The notes: generated by a model from the letters alone, not told the origin. A stretch of DNA of 64,000 bases from Chromobotia macracanthus (GCA_036877525.1 JAZGTH010000014.1:4414501-4478500); one strand, 5' to 3'. Shown: positions 1 to 11,798, numbered from the stretch's first letter. Program-made: numbers and translations.

Positions 1-109
1 ATTACAGACAAATTACAGAGTTTGTTTAACAGTTTTTTAATGCCATTGTGTAGAACAATGAAGGGCAGTTGCCAAAATTGTTTCAAAAGAAAATGTCACT
101 ATTAATATA

Positions 110-124
110 CCACCAGAGGGCAGC
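110..124 (+). promoter_or_regulatory. CTCF-like binding motif
   Basis: The 15-mer CCACCAGAGGGCAGC matches the core of the vertebrate CTCF consensus at essentially every informative position. It lies in otherwise AT-rich sequence about 11 kb upstream of the slc38a3 promoter and points towards the gene. Occupancy is inferred from the motif only. Confidence 0.55.
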
Positions 125-679
125 ATTACCAAGACAAGACACTTCCAAGATGATGCTTTTCTGGTGTGTTAAATAGCACTTTAACAGTGACTGCGACCTT
201 TCAGTGATAAATACCAGGCTATTCTTTCTAGAAACATTCATTTTAAGTGTTTACTCTTTTAACAATCATGTGGGTAACATCTTATTCAGTTTATACATCT
301 TGTTTGCCTTTACACCCTGTTTGCTCTTTCCCCTGGTTGGCCAGCTGCCTGCACTAACATCAGTGAGATCTTCAGTGTCTTCAGATCTGCAGTATTATTC
401 GATTCAATATGTGTGTGCCTGACCTTCAGTATTTGTTATTGTATGGTGCTTGTATCTGATAAGTAGGTGTTTGGCAGACAGTGAAAGCTGGTACATTGAG
501 TCTGCGTGATGGAGAGCTGGTTTTGGAAATGATGTCACACGTATCATCATCACCGGCATGCTGGGCTGTGTTTTATCAGTGAGGGGAGGATGTGTGTGGT
601 GTGACGCAAACCTCTGCTAACCTCGAAAAATGTTTACCCCGGGCACCGTATATATATCAACCTGTAGGACAGAGAGATG

Positions 680-1058
680 TTTAAATGAATAGTTCACCCA
701 AAGGCATGAAATCTCCCATTATTCACTCCCCATCATGTCATTCCAAACCAATGAAGAAATTCTCCTTGTGAAAACAATAGGAAGAATGTTGCCATTTTCT
801 ATACAACGAAAGCATATGGTGGCGACAGTAGCAGCTTAAATAAAAATAGCAGATAATAGTATTATAAAACAAGCCTGTATAACGTACAGTATATGCTGTA
901 GCCTGGGTCTTTTGAAGCCATATAACAGTTTTGTGTTAGGAGCATGACAAAATTTAATTCATTGTTGACCAACCACATAGACTTGGAATGGAAAAGGACA
1001 TACTTGGTTTGAAAAAAACATGAGGGTGAGTTAATTATGACAGAGCTTTTCCTTTAAG
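680..1058. mobile_element. Diverged MITE, AGTTCACCC/AGGGTGAGT terminal type
   Basis: The left end reads TTAAATGAATAGTTCACCC, followed by a CACTCCCCATCATGTCATTCC block. The right end carries the complementary ATGAGGGTGAGTTAATTATGACAGAG order and finishes in CCTTTAA. This inverted arrangement is typical of an abundant cyprinid non-autonomous DNA transposon whose ends read AGTTCACCCAAAAATG. The copy has no coding capacity, and its middle is diverged. A second relative is at 49743. Confidence 0.65.
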
Positions 1059-1495
1059 ATTTACCTCTGGGTGGCCGGCTTTGCTACTGTAATAGAGAAT
1101 TGGTGTCTGCTCCAGTACAGGGAGATCTGTGGGTATAAGAGATAGTTATAGGATTGTAATGCTAAATTCCTTACTTTTATTTCCAAAACAGCTATATTGT
1201 GTGTGTAATTTGAACAGGGCATTTTTAAATTTATTGAAACTGTGTAGGTGGTCTGTTACTTCCTTCGAACTGGCTTACTCTTTGACTGCATTCAGAACAG
1301 TTGTGTAATTGCTTCTGTTTGGGCTTAGTGAGTTTTTATTTACGCTCTTTGTCATTGACTATGTTTGTAAATCACTCTGAGTGTGGGCTATGTACAGTAA
1401 GAAGAAAGTTATATGCTTGTGTGTTCTGTGCACTACTTAATATTTAGTGCAGTTGTTTTGAAAAAAATCAGATATGACTTTCCCTCCCTAGTAAG

Positions 1496-1543
1496 TGTAT
1501 AGTATAGTATAGTATAGTATAGTATAGTATAGTATAGTATAGT
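1496..1543. repeat. Pentanucleotide microsatellite (AGTAT)n
   Basis: About nine perfect AGTAT units run in tandem. It is a simple repeat with no visible coding or structural role. Confidence 0.95.
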
Positions 1544-1904
1544 ACAAGAAACCGTGCACACCATGTCAAATTACAATCAACCTGTAGGTTGTTAAAATGA
1601 AGGCAGATTTTTACAGATTGTTGGGTGGCTGTCTGGCAATCTCACACAGCCTTCACATTCACACCCTGAATCACTAGACATTGCCTCATCCTGCTCTGTT
1701 CCATTGTTGGTGATCTGTCCACAGTGTTTGTCATCCAGAGCCTGAGGGACAGAGAACCAGTACAAACCAGGTTATTGCAAATGGACAATCACAATGAAAA
1801 AAACCCACTGTTTCAGCCTGGAAAAACATGATTATTGTATGTTGAATAGATGCAGTTGTGTGTGAATGTTCATCTCCAACATGCATTTCTGTTTAGGAGA
1901 AATG

Positions 1905-2165
1905 GATTAGTGAAAGTGACCTGTACCCGAAATGTGACCTCTGCACATAACCTATCACTGGTGAGGAGTGAACACACACTGCAAGTCATGAACACACAAA
2001 CATACAGAGCAGTGGGCAGCACACTACTGTGCCCAGGGAGCGATCGGGGTTAGGTGCCTTGCTCAAGGGCACTTCAGTTGCTATCTGCCAGCGCTGGAAT
2101 CAAACCAGCAACTTTCTGATCACAAGCCCAACTCACTTACCAGTAAGCCACAACTACCACTGGGT
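1905..2165 (-). mobile_element. tRNA-derived SINE, minus strand
   Basis: Read on the minus strand, the element begins with a tRNA-like head: a CTTACTGGTAAGTG region followed by a GGTTTGATTCC-type B box. It continues through GCCCTTGAGCAAGGCACC, a block shared by many fish SINEs, and ends with CCCACTGCTCTGT and a TGCAGAG...TTCGGGTA tail. It is a diverged, non-functional repeat copy and not a tRNA gene. A related plus-strand copy is at 24025. Confidence 0.6.
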
Positions 2166-2745
2166 CCAAGTTGGGGAATCAAACACTGGTCTTACACGTG
2201 ACAGGCGAAGATACCGTCCACTATACAATTATTATTTAATAATTGTAGTAAGTAATCTGGACTCTAAAGATTTTAGTACATTGGTATGGATAGAACAATA
2301 CACTGCATTATTTCTCTCCAAATCTCCAAACCTCTAGCGCTTTACAGCAACTTAATCAGACAGAAAGCAAGGCCAGAACTTCAGTAAATCTTCAGTTGGT
2401 GGACATCAAATGAAGAAATGCCTTGTATCACCCTGCACTGATTCTTTTGATCATCCATCATGGGCGAAGGAGGAACTCAGAAACTACCCATAACTCCTTA
2501 GCAACTGCATAGCAACACCCTTAAAACCATTCTAGAATTGTGGTGGTGGCTTTTGCATGGGCAAGCACCAATTTTCAAATCTTTCAAATCTAGTGTGAAA
2601 TCTCTAGTGCGAAATCTTTGCCTGATCTTAATTTAAGATCCTCCACAGTATTAGTTTATTAAAACTCTTCTCTCTGTTTTTCCATATATCGTAGTGGTTG
2701 CTTGGTGGTCAAACTGTCTCTGGACAGATTCTGGTTGAAGACCTG

Positions 2746-2791
2746 AATGTTCCATTAAATCACCACCTTGGCAGTGATTAAATGGAACATT
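2746..2791. repeat. Short inverted repeat, 18-bp arms
   Basis: Arms 2746-2763 and 2774-2791 are complementary except at one position and are separated by a 10-base loop, CACCTTGGCA. No TA or 8-bp target duplication is obvious, and I recognise no family. It could be an element end or a foldback. It is shorter than a typical pre-miRNA stem. Confidence 0.7.
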
Positions 2792-4788
2792 GGAACACAA
2801 ACAGTGGTAAGACGTGGATCCTTTATAATCTACCCTATAAAATACATTCACACAGCAATTCATCACATTAACTAACTGCCTTGTTTTGGGAGATATGAGC
2901 CTACTTTGGTTCACCAGGGATCAGCATAGTTTTGGCTGAACATGGCACTCTTATTTTGACAGCACATTAGGAAGTATCAACCAAGCTTTGCATGCAACAT
3001 TCAAAGTTAATACAGAATCATGCAGTTATTTAAATAGGCATCAGTAAGTAAGATTAGCAGGAAACCTCATTAGCAGCTCTGATGTTGGATTATTTAATGG
3101 GTTTCTCATGCTCCAGTAGGCTGGAGAATGTTTTCATTTGAAATAGGTTTCAGTCGATTTATTTTTATTTTCTTGATATATTAACTATTTTACCTCAATT
3201 TTCATTATAATTCCGAAGTCTCTTTTCCCACTCTTTCCTCCACTGTCACTCCTTTCACTAGAAAAATGAAATTGCTTCAGTCCAAATCAGTCATGTCTTT
3301 GACTTTGTCAGTTTTCTCCATTTTAATTCAGCCCCATTTGTTTCACATTGCATCCACAATGTAGTACATTATCCTGTCCTCGTTGCCATGGAAACCTGAG
3401 GAATTCATTTAAAGTGAACCTGAAACAAACAACTCAAGGAATCAATGTGTCCCCCGTGACCTGTATTTAATTCTCTCCCTCCTGAAGCTGCATGGGGTCA
3501 GCTCATATTTTATAGATTATAGGTGAGTGGTAGCGCCCGTGGCGATCCTTGTTCCTTTCTCCAGTCTGCACCAAAAAAACTCTGAAATGTTCAATATAGC
3601 CATAAAATCAGCATATAATGCTGTGAGAAATCCCAAGATCTCCAAATGTTCCAAATGCTAGCAGTTATTCACTGATTGATTGTCGTTTTGACTATGTCCA
3701 ATGTATTTATGTTTCTTTAAAGAATGGTTACAAACATCTTTACTTTATGAGAGAAAAAGTTCGTAAATATGGTGCTTTTAAGCTTCCCATTTCTACCATT
3801 TTATTTCCCTACGGCAGCACTTGTTCTATCAAATTACCACATTATAATATACTAATACTGGTTGGCAAAGAATACATTTTTGATTCATTTTTTGTGAATT
3901 TTTCCATTCTTTACCATTAAATTTAGTACCATTAAATTTAGCCAAGGCTTGATCTCAGGATCACGTCTGTGCCTGCCTTATGAGACTGTTTGTCTGTTTA
4001 TAGTAAGGCCTCTCATACCTTACTGCTTAATTATATAAAACAGATTAACACAGTAGTTAATGTATATTCATATATATGGAAATATATGTATTAGAGAGCA
4101 CATCCCCAAGTCTATATGATGTTCTGGTGTCTAGGTATGGCTTGTGTAACTTTTTAAGTATGAAGCTCTTGAATGTTTCATCACCTGTTTTTCCTCAAGT
4201 CCAGTTGATGAGCAAAGGAAAAACGCAACTTTTCCCAACAAGCTAAATGTTTTGAGCCATCATTAATGTCTACAGCACATACAGTGTGGGGATTTGTATA
4301 GAATATATATGTAGCTATTGTACAGTGTAACTCAGACTGAATCAAATAGTTGTGAAGAAACATTGAGTGTTACAAAAGAACACATTATAATATCATAATG
4401 AGTTTCTTTAATAATGATATACAAGAATGAGTGAAATTCTGAGTTTTATTTTTCCACTCCTACTTACAATCCAGACAGAAAAGAAAGCTGATCTCATCAG
4501 TTCCTGTGTTGTCAACGTGCTGTTCTCTGCTGATCTGAGCTGTTCTCATAAAATGAAAAGGTTAACATATTTTAAGGGGCACAGTTCTCAGATAAATGCA
4601 TGCCAATGGTTACAATGCCATGTCCCTTAGAGGCCACTGTATCCCTTGAGAAAGTGGGACAGTGTTGTGGAACAGAGACAGTCACATGGGGACATTTGAT
4701 CCTATGTGCCTTTTAAATAGATTGATTTACCAGAAGGTGATCAGTGGTTTTATTATTAAGGGAAACATTCACATAGGCTTGTTTGCTA

Positions 4789-5142
4789 CCCAGCTAACAA
4801 TTGTGGGTTGTAAGAACATTTTCTTAATGTTACCAAAATGTTAAAACAGTATTTTAAAAGTTGTAAGAATGTTCATAATGTCCAGTTTTTCAGACATTGG
4901 ATCAATGATCGCTTGGTTATAAGAATGTTATTCAAACATTTTTAAATTCTGTAATGTTTTTATTAATATATATAAATGTAAATATAAAATGTTTTAAATT
5001 TTTTTTGATATATGTGAAATATAACATTAAAAATGTTGTACTGCAAAAACATTTTTCAATAATTTGAAGAGAACATTAAAAAGACTTTCCTTTCTGAGAG
5101 AACTTTTAAAGAATGCTCTGAAAATGTTCCCTGTTAGCTGGG
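4789..5142 (+). mobile_element. CCCAGCTAAC MITE, copy A (complete, TA-flanked)
   Basis: Terminal inverted repeats CCCAGCTAAC (4789) and GTTAGCTGGG (ending 5142) are each flanked by TA, which suggests a TA target duplication. The interior is AT-rich, with AACATT/AACGTT-type words, a GTTGTAAGAA block near the left end and a CCAGTTTTTCAGACATTGGA block. There is no transposase. It is the most complete forward copy of the eight seen in the window and lies upstream of slc38a3. Confidence 0.8.
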
Positions 5143-5747
5143 TATGCATGCTGTACTGGACATATGTACAGTACACACAGTAGGAATTCCTGAGCAGCGT
5201 ACTGTAAATGAACAACAGATGATTTGTTACATCAAGTTTAATTAATTAAATTGTCTGTTAGCTTTGAGGTCTCTATATGCTGGTGTTCTAATAGATATCT
5301 TAAATGATATGTGTGCACCCCAACTTCCTGTTTCAACAGGAAATACAACATCAACAACCCAAAGCAAACTGCACTCTAACCCATTTCATGTTTTTTTCAC
5401 TACTCTCACACTAACACCCTTGCCCTAATTAAAATCACTTGGACTGGTTTAATTTATTGTGCAAGGCAAATCTAGACAAATCACACAGGCATAATTCCTC
5501 ACACCCCGTGGTGACCCTTTGGAACAGCCTGTCCCTGGGTGGCTCTGTTCTGTAGTTTTAGTGCTCTGGCTTCGTTTCATGGGCGAAGAGGCTTTGGGTT
5601 TTCACAGCGGGGTGTTGGGGTGTTAACACCAGTAGCAGTCAGTGAAACTTCCCCTGCCTTTGTATTGTGTTCAGACTCATAGAAGTAGAATCCTGTATCG
5701 GTGTGGACCAGATTGCATACTTGTGCACTTGTGCATACTTTTGTGGC

Positions 5748-5785
5748 ATACTGTAATATAAGTAATAGTGTGTACAATATTTATA

Positions 5786-5884
<99 letters not shown>

Positions 5885-5988
5885 CTGATCCATATATTTA
5901 TATATATGATATATATATATATATACTGTAATATAAGTAGTGCGAATAGTGTGTACACTTAAAAATGGAAAACGTTAAAATCATATAT

Positions 5989-6035
<47 letters not shown>
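5748..6035. repeat. Compound TA microsatellite with duplicated flank
   Basis: A (TA)n tract of about 100 bp (5783-5876) is followed by a TATATATGATA-rich stretch and a second (TA)n tract at 5982-6034. The non-repeat word ATACTGTAATATAAGTA occurs at both 5748 and 5923, followed each time by AGTGTGTACA. The microsatellite therefore appears to have grown together with a local duplication of about 175 bp. Long apparent reading frames of alternating Tyr-Ile on both strands are artefacts. Confidence 0.9.
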
Positions 6036-6037
<2 letters not shown>

Positions 6038-6955
6038 GTATTTCAGAAGATCAAAAGAAGATCAGAAGATGTGTTTGTTGGTGTGTGAGGGGTTGTGGAT
6101 GTATTTTCTTGTCCCCATTGACCCTGAAACACAGACAGGACACAAAGACTGAAAAAAGAAAACGGAAATGCAATACTTGTGCTGTAAGAAGTCATGTAGG
6201 AGTTATTTAAACAGAATGCTGGTCTCATATGGTTCCTGCAGCTGTTTAAATTTATAACATCTGAATCCAATAAAAGCTCCATTAAGTGCAGACAAAGAAT
6301 TCATTTGTGGAAGATAACTTTAATTATATTTTTAATCATTTTTTACCTGTGGGACATCGTGGACTTTTACTTTATCCACTAGATCTTTATATACAGACAG
6401 CTACATTTTAACATCTTTTAACAGCATTTTGCCCTAAACAACCTGACCTTATTTTGTTTTTGTCGGGAACGAAATCCACAGGATAAACTCCAGACTTTTA
6501 ATATAAATCAAATTTTAATACAAAATACGTTTTGCATTACATTTGCCTACAACTGAATGACTGCAGTTCATTGCAGGCCAGTTGTTACCACCTGCATCCA
6601 TTGGTACAGTCAGTATTTGAACAAAGCTGTACTGTAGCCTCTTATTTCAGAAATACTGTTTTGGGTGTAAAAACCAAACAAAAGAGCTTTGAGCAAACTG
6701 ATGACATTGGCAATTTGTTTTGCCAGTTCTTGTTATGAGGACTGTGAGCTTACTACAGCTCTCCTTTTCCCACAGATGGTGCTCCTGAAAATTCTTGTTT
6801 CTCCCACTAAACTTCCCCTCATGTGATGCTGCAGCGGCTGTTGTTGGAAAAGCCTCTTTTGTTTGTCTTTGGTGCATTTCTCAGTGAGAGAAACTAACTT
6901 TGGGTTTAGTTTAATCAGTTCATTAGTTTAGTCTCGGAAGCAGTATATGAGCCCA

Positions 6956-7233
6956 CACTGTAAAAAACAACGTTGCTGCCTTAAAATTTTTAAGTTTAGT
7001 CAATTTGGCTGCACAAGTCATTTCAACTTACTCTTTGTTATCTTGACTGGTCTGGAGTTGAACTTTTAAGAAATGGTTGAAAAATTGCCTAACCTATTTT
7101 TTATACCAGTCAAGATTTAAAATATTATGTTTATGTTATAATATTATGTATAATGTTATGTTTATGTTGAAATGACTTGCATAGCCATGTTGATTAAACT
7201 TAAAAACTTAAGGCAGCAAAGTTTTTTACAGTG
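6956..7233. mobile_element. MITE with CACTGTAAAAAAC termini
   Basis: The left end reads CACTGTAAAAAACAACG then TTGCTGCCTTAAA. The right end is its inverse, finishing GGCAGCAAAGTTTTTTACAGTG. The arms pair over roughly 45 bases, and inner blocks CAAGTCATTTCAACTT and AAATGACTTGCATAG are also inverted. It is a non-autonomous palindromic element without coding capacity. I could not identify a convincing target duplication. A shorter relative is at 18383. Confidence 0.75.
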
Positions 7234-10200
7234 CAAATACTATTTGGACACATTAAAAAAAACTAAATATTCATTGCATGTAATAATAAAATCAAACCAA
7301 ATGGTATCTGGAAACAAATGATACTTAACCTTTACTATCTGAAACATTTATATAATTACGGTCAAATGCTCAAGGTAATTTTTGGTGGATGTATTAAGTT
7401 ATTAAGTGTATTAAGTGTATGTCCTCTTGTTCACACAGGTGAGCAGAGCAACAGCAGTTTTTGGCTTCCTTTTAAATAATTTATTATTTAACATTTTAAA
7501 GCAAACAAACTGTGAAATCTTTTTCTTGCAGCCGTGCTATTGGTACATTGTTGTTGTTTATGATATTTATTTAAAAAATGTAACTAGGTTTGATATTTTA
7601 TTAATTACAAATAAATAGAGCTACTATGTAGGTCACATGTACCTTATTTCTTATCTGTATGTGTGATGTTTGGTTTAAATAAACATTATTGCTAAACTTA
7701 TTGGAAAACAGAGTAGAAAACTGTGACAGGAGGATTTACAGTGTGTAAATGGAATCAATCACCTGCTGCCAACTGTGTTTGCTCTCTAGCATGTTGAAAG
7801 TAGTAGTAATAATTTAATAGTAAAAAGTGACCACTATGCTCAGCTAGATTGTTGTGCGTCATGACCAAGGACAAGTAATAAATAAATTCATTATTTAGTT
7901 TACCGTGTTCCAGAATTTGATCTAGAGATCTAATAGCTTCAGAAAGTCAGGAAAATTACTTCTGAATTGTTTTGAATCAATTGTATCATTCGTAGGTGGT
8001 GGGACAGGTAAAGTATCTCCACCGAGTTCTTATTTCCCAACATGAACTTCATTACCTCACCCAACTGTACTTCTATTTCAGTCAGTGTCAACAACAGCAG
8101 GTTCATATATAGGTTTCCGCAAACTGCTGTACACTTTTGTTGTTTTGTACAATTAGAACTGTCCCGAGTTTAATTTTAGCATGTTTTCATGTCTAGTGTC
8201 TGTTTGTGTTTGTAGTCTGTGATAGTCTTTTAATCTGGACTCATTCAGGTTTGCATTTGTGCTTCATTTTCAATCGAATTCCATCCGCACTTTTGGGGCC
8301 TCCCGGGGCCTCCTAGTGTCTCCTGGGGCCTCCTCATCATGTCTGAGCCTTAATGGAGGAGCACCTGGCCTGCACGCGGAATTCCGCACACAGGGTGGAA
8401 CAATGCTCAGCAGTTCTTTGTTCCCAGTGGAGCATCCGAGCACAGCGGCGCAGGACCTGAGGGGGGAGCGCAGGGGTTTGAGTGGGTGGGAGAGGGTTCT
8501 GCTCTCTGAACTTACCCTGTGAAAACGCTCTCTGACCTTTGATATCCAGAAAAGAACAACAAACATGACGTTTGTGGTATGACAGATGTCTAATGTTGAT
8601 AAAACGTTCAAAGACAGATTGTGCTGCTGTACACGGTGTTAGGCAATGTTTAGAAACTTCTTTTGTGCGATTTCTCTTTACACTAGATCTGAGAGTTTTT
8701 ATAGCCTCTCTCATGTCTCACATTTATTACAGTAACCTCAAATAACCCTCAAAACCTAATATGTTTGCAAAAAATGTCTGAAGTTACCTACCTATCTATC
8801 TAGACTAGATTAGATTAAAAAAATGAAGTGATTTTTAGAAATCTCAAGAAATGTGTTTTTATTAAAACTGCGTTCAGGTCTGTAACTTTTGAGGACTGTA
8901 TATCTACATGCAAGTGTACTTCTAAAAGCTGACAATTCTCCGTCACTCTCTGACACGTCCTGTCTTCCGGTTAATTAAGTATCTTCTCAGAAACAGCCCA
9001 TAGTGTATACATTAGTGTACAGTCTTTGTCCTTTTAAAAAATGAACCAAATAATTGATGGCATATCTTGAACTCAAGAACATACACACATTTTGTCCAAT
9101 AAAATGCTCTATGAAATAAAAATGTCTCTCCTCTCCCTCTAAAATCATGCTACTGACTAGCAATACCAAAGCAACAATCATGGTTCATGGCTGTGACAAC
9201 AGTTAAACGCTATTGGCATTTTTTAAGAAAGAACTCTTATATAAGATTAATATACTATTAGGAAAAGATAAATGGTTCCTCAGGAAGCTCATAATCCAAA
9301 ACTGATAATAGTAGTGCACTGTGTAAACAAACATTCATATATTTATGAACACATGGCCGATTTAGATTTGTAATGTAATAGTCATTATTGAATATTTTTA
9401 TTTTCTTTTTTAAACATTTTTTAAATGAAAGACGTCCCAAATAGAATAAGCTTAGTGTTGTTACTGTCAGATATGATCAGTGTTTTTGCCACAGTTTGGC
9501 AGTAAACCTACTGCCGTGAAACAAGCCAAGTGCATTTTTATTTCTGCCAAATACTAAATGTGTCTTACACAGTAACCTGGCTATATGGTCACATAATCCC
9601 AATGTTTGTGTTAGTTTATGTTTATAATACCAGTACAGTGAAACCTACAAGGGGTTTCATGTCATTGTTTCAGAGCTGGGCAGGATATTATGTAAACATT
9701 CCAAGATGTGATTAAAAATCTCTACTATACATTGTACAGTTTTCTGAGAAATGAGTCTTTCTCCAGAACAATGTTTGACCCCCCCCGTACAAACCTCCGT
9801 CAGGATGGGCTGCAAAGACTGCCTTTGATTGGGTTTGATCACAACAGGAGTAGCAAAGCATGTTAATTGTCTATGCTGCAATAGGAGAGCTGGACCAGGC
9901 TACAGGAGTGAAGTTACGGTACGCCCCTATTTTTACCGTAAGCAACACAACGTCACATTGTATGGTTACATCACACGTAAACAGTACGGCTGCTGGTTAA
10001 CGGAAATGGAATTTACATAAGCGGTAAGTGTTGTGGACAGATTACAAGGCCTACTTGTGTCTAAATTCATTCATCTAATGCTGTCAGGAATCTATGACTG
10101 TTACGCACATAAGAGTTGCCTTTTTATCAAGAGACAAAGAAATAAACACACAAAAAGTTAAAACTTTTGCTAATTTGCTCACCCATCTTTTGAGCCATCT

Positions 10201-10864
10201 GGATTTTTTAACGTTACCCTTGTTTTTTGTATCCATGTTTTCTAGTGTTTTTTGAGGGAATCAACATACACGTGGCTTATAGTTGTCTCTGCATATTAAG
10301 CTGAGGAAGGAGAAGAGATTTTTTTAATCAAAATGACAATAACACCTTTAAACAAGAACACCAACAAGCAAACCTTTATTCATTAGTTTTTACTTTGATA
10401 CGCTAGAAATTCTTTGGGAATTTTTGTCTCAGTTTAGGCTGATTATAAATTCCCATAATTCCTAGTGTGAGGTTGTGAAGGATATCAGTATTCGGTCTCG
10501 TGCTGTGTTGAGGTACACAGTGTCCCCTTTAACTTTCGCCTAAAGGCAGTCCAAAGCCCCTTACTGCTGTGCTACATGCGTGACATGGACGCAGCTGTAC
10601 GGACGCACCTGGGACCAGTACAGCAGGGCACAGTGGTTGGGGATATGCCTGTGCCTTTAAAAGCCCGCTCCCCATAGACACAGCACTGTGTGACATCCAC
10701 ACTCATATTAAACCGGTCTTTGAAGTCGCTGAATTGTTGAGGATTTGTCGCTATTGTATTTTCTTTTTATGTGGCCACATGCCGGATATATGACTTCTGT
10801 CCATCATTTCCTTGATGTATCAAGCCATACACTGCACACATGTTATTGGGTTTCTCTCAGTCCC

Positions 10865-10873
10865 TATAAAAGG
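10865..10873 (+). promoter_or_regulatory. TATA-box-like sequence TATAAAAGG
   Basis: A perfect-consensus TATA box lies about 0.6 kb upstream of the CpG-rich slc38a3 promoter. Whether it drives an alternative first exon is unknown. I did not find a first exon clearly tied to it. Confidence 0.2.
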
Positions 10874-11259
10874 TTTATGCCCCCCAATCCCCTCCACACA
10901 CACACTGGAGAGGTGCTGCTTACCCCTTCAATAGCAGGCAAGCTTAATGGATCCTGTAATGAAATGTGCTTAAACCAGATTAAGCACAATGATTCCTCAT
11001 CAAAGAGTAACGCAGACATCATCATGCCCATTAAAGCATTAGAGGAAAATGCAAGTAACTTAGCCTGACACCTTCACACACATTCAGTAAATGAACATAC
11101 ATTGTAAATATATCTTACGTATTTGATCATTTTCCTGTTTTCTGTCCTTCCTTTTCAATGCTGATCTTCCTTTCTCAGCTTTCAGTTTTGAAATGCATTT
11201 TCCTGAAAAGAAGAAACAACAAATGCATAAGTTGTGAAAGACCCTATAGAAATGCATTT

Positions 11260-11277
11260 ATTATATTATATTATATT

Positions 11278-11309
<32 letters not shown>

Positions 11310-11340
11310 GTGTAATATATTATATTACAAATATAATAGG
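11260..11340. repeat. AT-rich imperfect palindrome with TA core
   Basis: A run of TATTATATTATATTACACACACA leads into a (TA)n core and returns as TGTGTAATATATTATATTA. The order of the two flanks is inverted, so the segment can fold back on itself. It marks the boundary with the CpG-rich promoter. Confidence 0.7.
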
Positions 11341-11459
11341 AGATCTTATAGACTGATATCTGTGATATCGGACTGAAACGTTTGTAAGAACGATTCACGG
11401 TTCGCGTCTTTTTCCCCGAGCGCTCTGCTACGTCACGGCAGCGTCCGCCGGTAGAGTAG

Positions 11460-11467
11460 TGACGTCA
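11460..11467. promoter_or_regulatory. CRE palindrome TGACGTCA
   Basis: A perfect CREB/ATF site sits in the CpG-rich promoter, with a TACGTCAC half site 29 bases upstream. Cyclic-AMP or ATF control of the transporter is an inference from the motif. Confidence 0.6.
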
Positions 11468-11486
11468 GAGCCAAGCGCTCCCAGTC

Positions 11487-11496
11487 AGCCAATCAA
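11487..11496 (+). promoter_or_regulatory. CCAAT box (CAGCCAATCA)
   Basis: A near-ideal NF-Y site lies about 20 bases downstream of the CRE. The CRE plus CCAAT pairing is common in TATA-less CpG promoters and suggests that transcription begins within roughly the next 100 bases. Confidence 0.6.
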
Positions 11497-11559
11497 ATGC
11501 GAGCGGCGAGACGCGACGCGCATTCGTTAGCGGTCACTGAACGGCGTATGACGACGATT

Positions 11560-11798
11560 CAACGGAGCCGTTTGATCGGTCACTGCCCGGTCCCGACGAT
11601 CGGAGGCGGGGAAACTGAAGCGAGTTGTTACAGCCCACTTTAAAACCGTCCAAACGACTCGCGAGTCAATGAGAATAAGGACGGCGATTCGGTCCGCGCG
11701 TCCCCGGGTTTACTGGCGCCGTTAACGGACACACATCTGAGGTAAACTTGAGAAAACACCGGAGAGCATCATCTGAGGACCTTTCTCGATACCCGCCG
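11560..11798 (+). other. slc38a3: slc38a3 exon 1, non-coding (start approximate)
   Basis: The 3' edge is well defined: ACCCGCCG is followed by the donor GTAAGA at 11799. The 5' edge is unknown, and 11560 is an estimate placed downstream of the CCAAT box. No open frame leads into the transporter from here, so this is 5' UTR. The first intron then runs 9739 bases to the acceptor before 21538. Confidence 0.55.

Larger units (their letters stand above)
1..6955. other. Upstream intergenic DNA, distal part
   Basis: No exon of a recognisable protein was found on either strand. The stretch holds a CTCF-like motif near its left edge, a diverged AGTTCACCC-type MITE, a pentanucleotide microsatellite, a minus-strand tRNA-derived SINE, a short hairpin, one copy of the CCCAGCTAAC MITE and a long TA microsatellite, each listed separately. 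In mammals GNAT1 lies upstream of SLC38A3, but I saw no G-alpha exon here. Diverged or very short exons could have been missed by eye. Confidence 0.6.
7234..11379. other. Upstream intergenic DNA, proximal to slc38a3
   Basis: No recognisable exon. GC content rises around 8280-8560, which includes several GGGGCCTCC words and a TGACCTTTGAT sequence (8532) resembling a nuclear-receptor half site. It rises again around 10540-10720. Two TATA-like sequences occur, TTTAAAAG (about 10655) and TATAAAAGG (10865). An imperfect AT-rich palindrome fills 11260-11340. Opposed small open frames near 8260-8714 have no known protein relatives that I recognise. Confidence 0.5.
11380..11798 (+). promoter_or_regulatory. 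slc38a3: CpG-rich promoter and first-exon region of slc38a3
   Basis: There is an abrupt switch from AT-rich DNA to a CpG-dense stretch with many CGs, including GCGTCCGCCGG, GCGAGCGGCGAGACGCGACG and CGGTCCCGACGATCGG. It contains a full cAMP-response-element palindrome (11460), a second CGTCA half site (11431) and a CCAAT box (11489). No TATA box is seen close to the probable start. The block ends at a consensus splice donor. A CpG-island promoter with dispersed start sites is the likely mode. Confidence 0.75.

Noticed and set aside
5639..5962. Tyr-Ile repeat open frames on both strands
   Set aside because: They are produced by the TA microsatellite, with no conserved flanking protein sequence.
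8270..8714. Opposed 113- and 125-codon frames upstream of slc38a3
   Set aside because: They overlap each other in different frames, and their length is explained by local GC richness. No known domain was seen.
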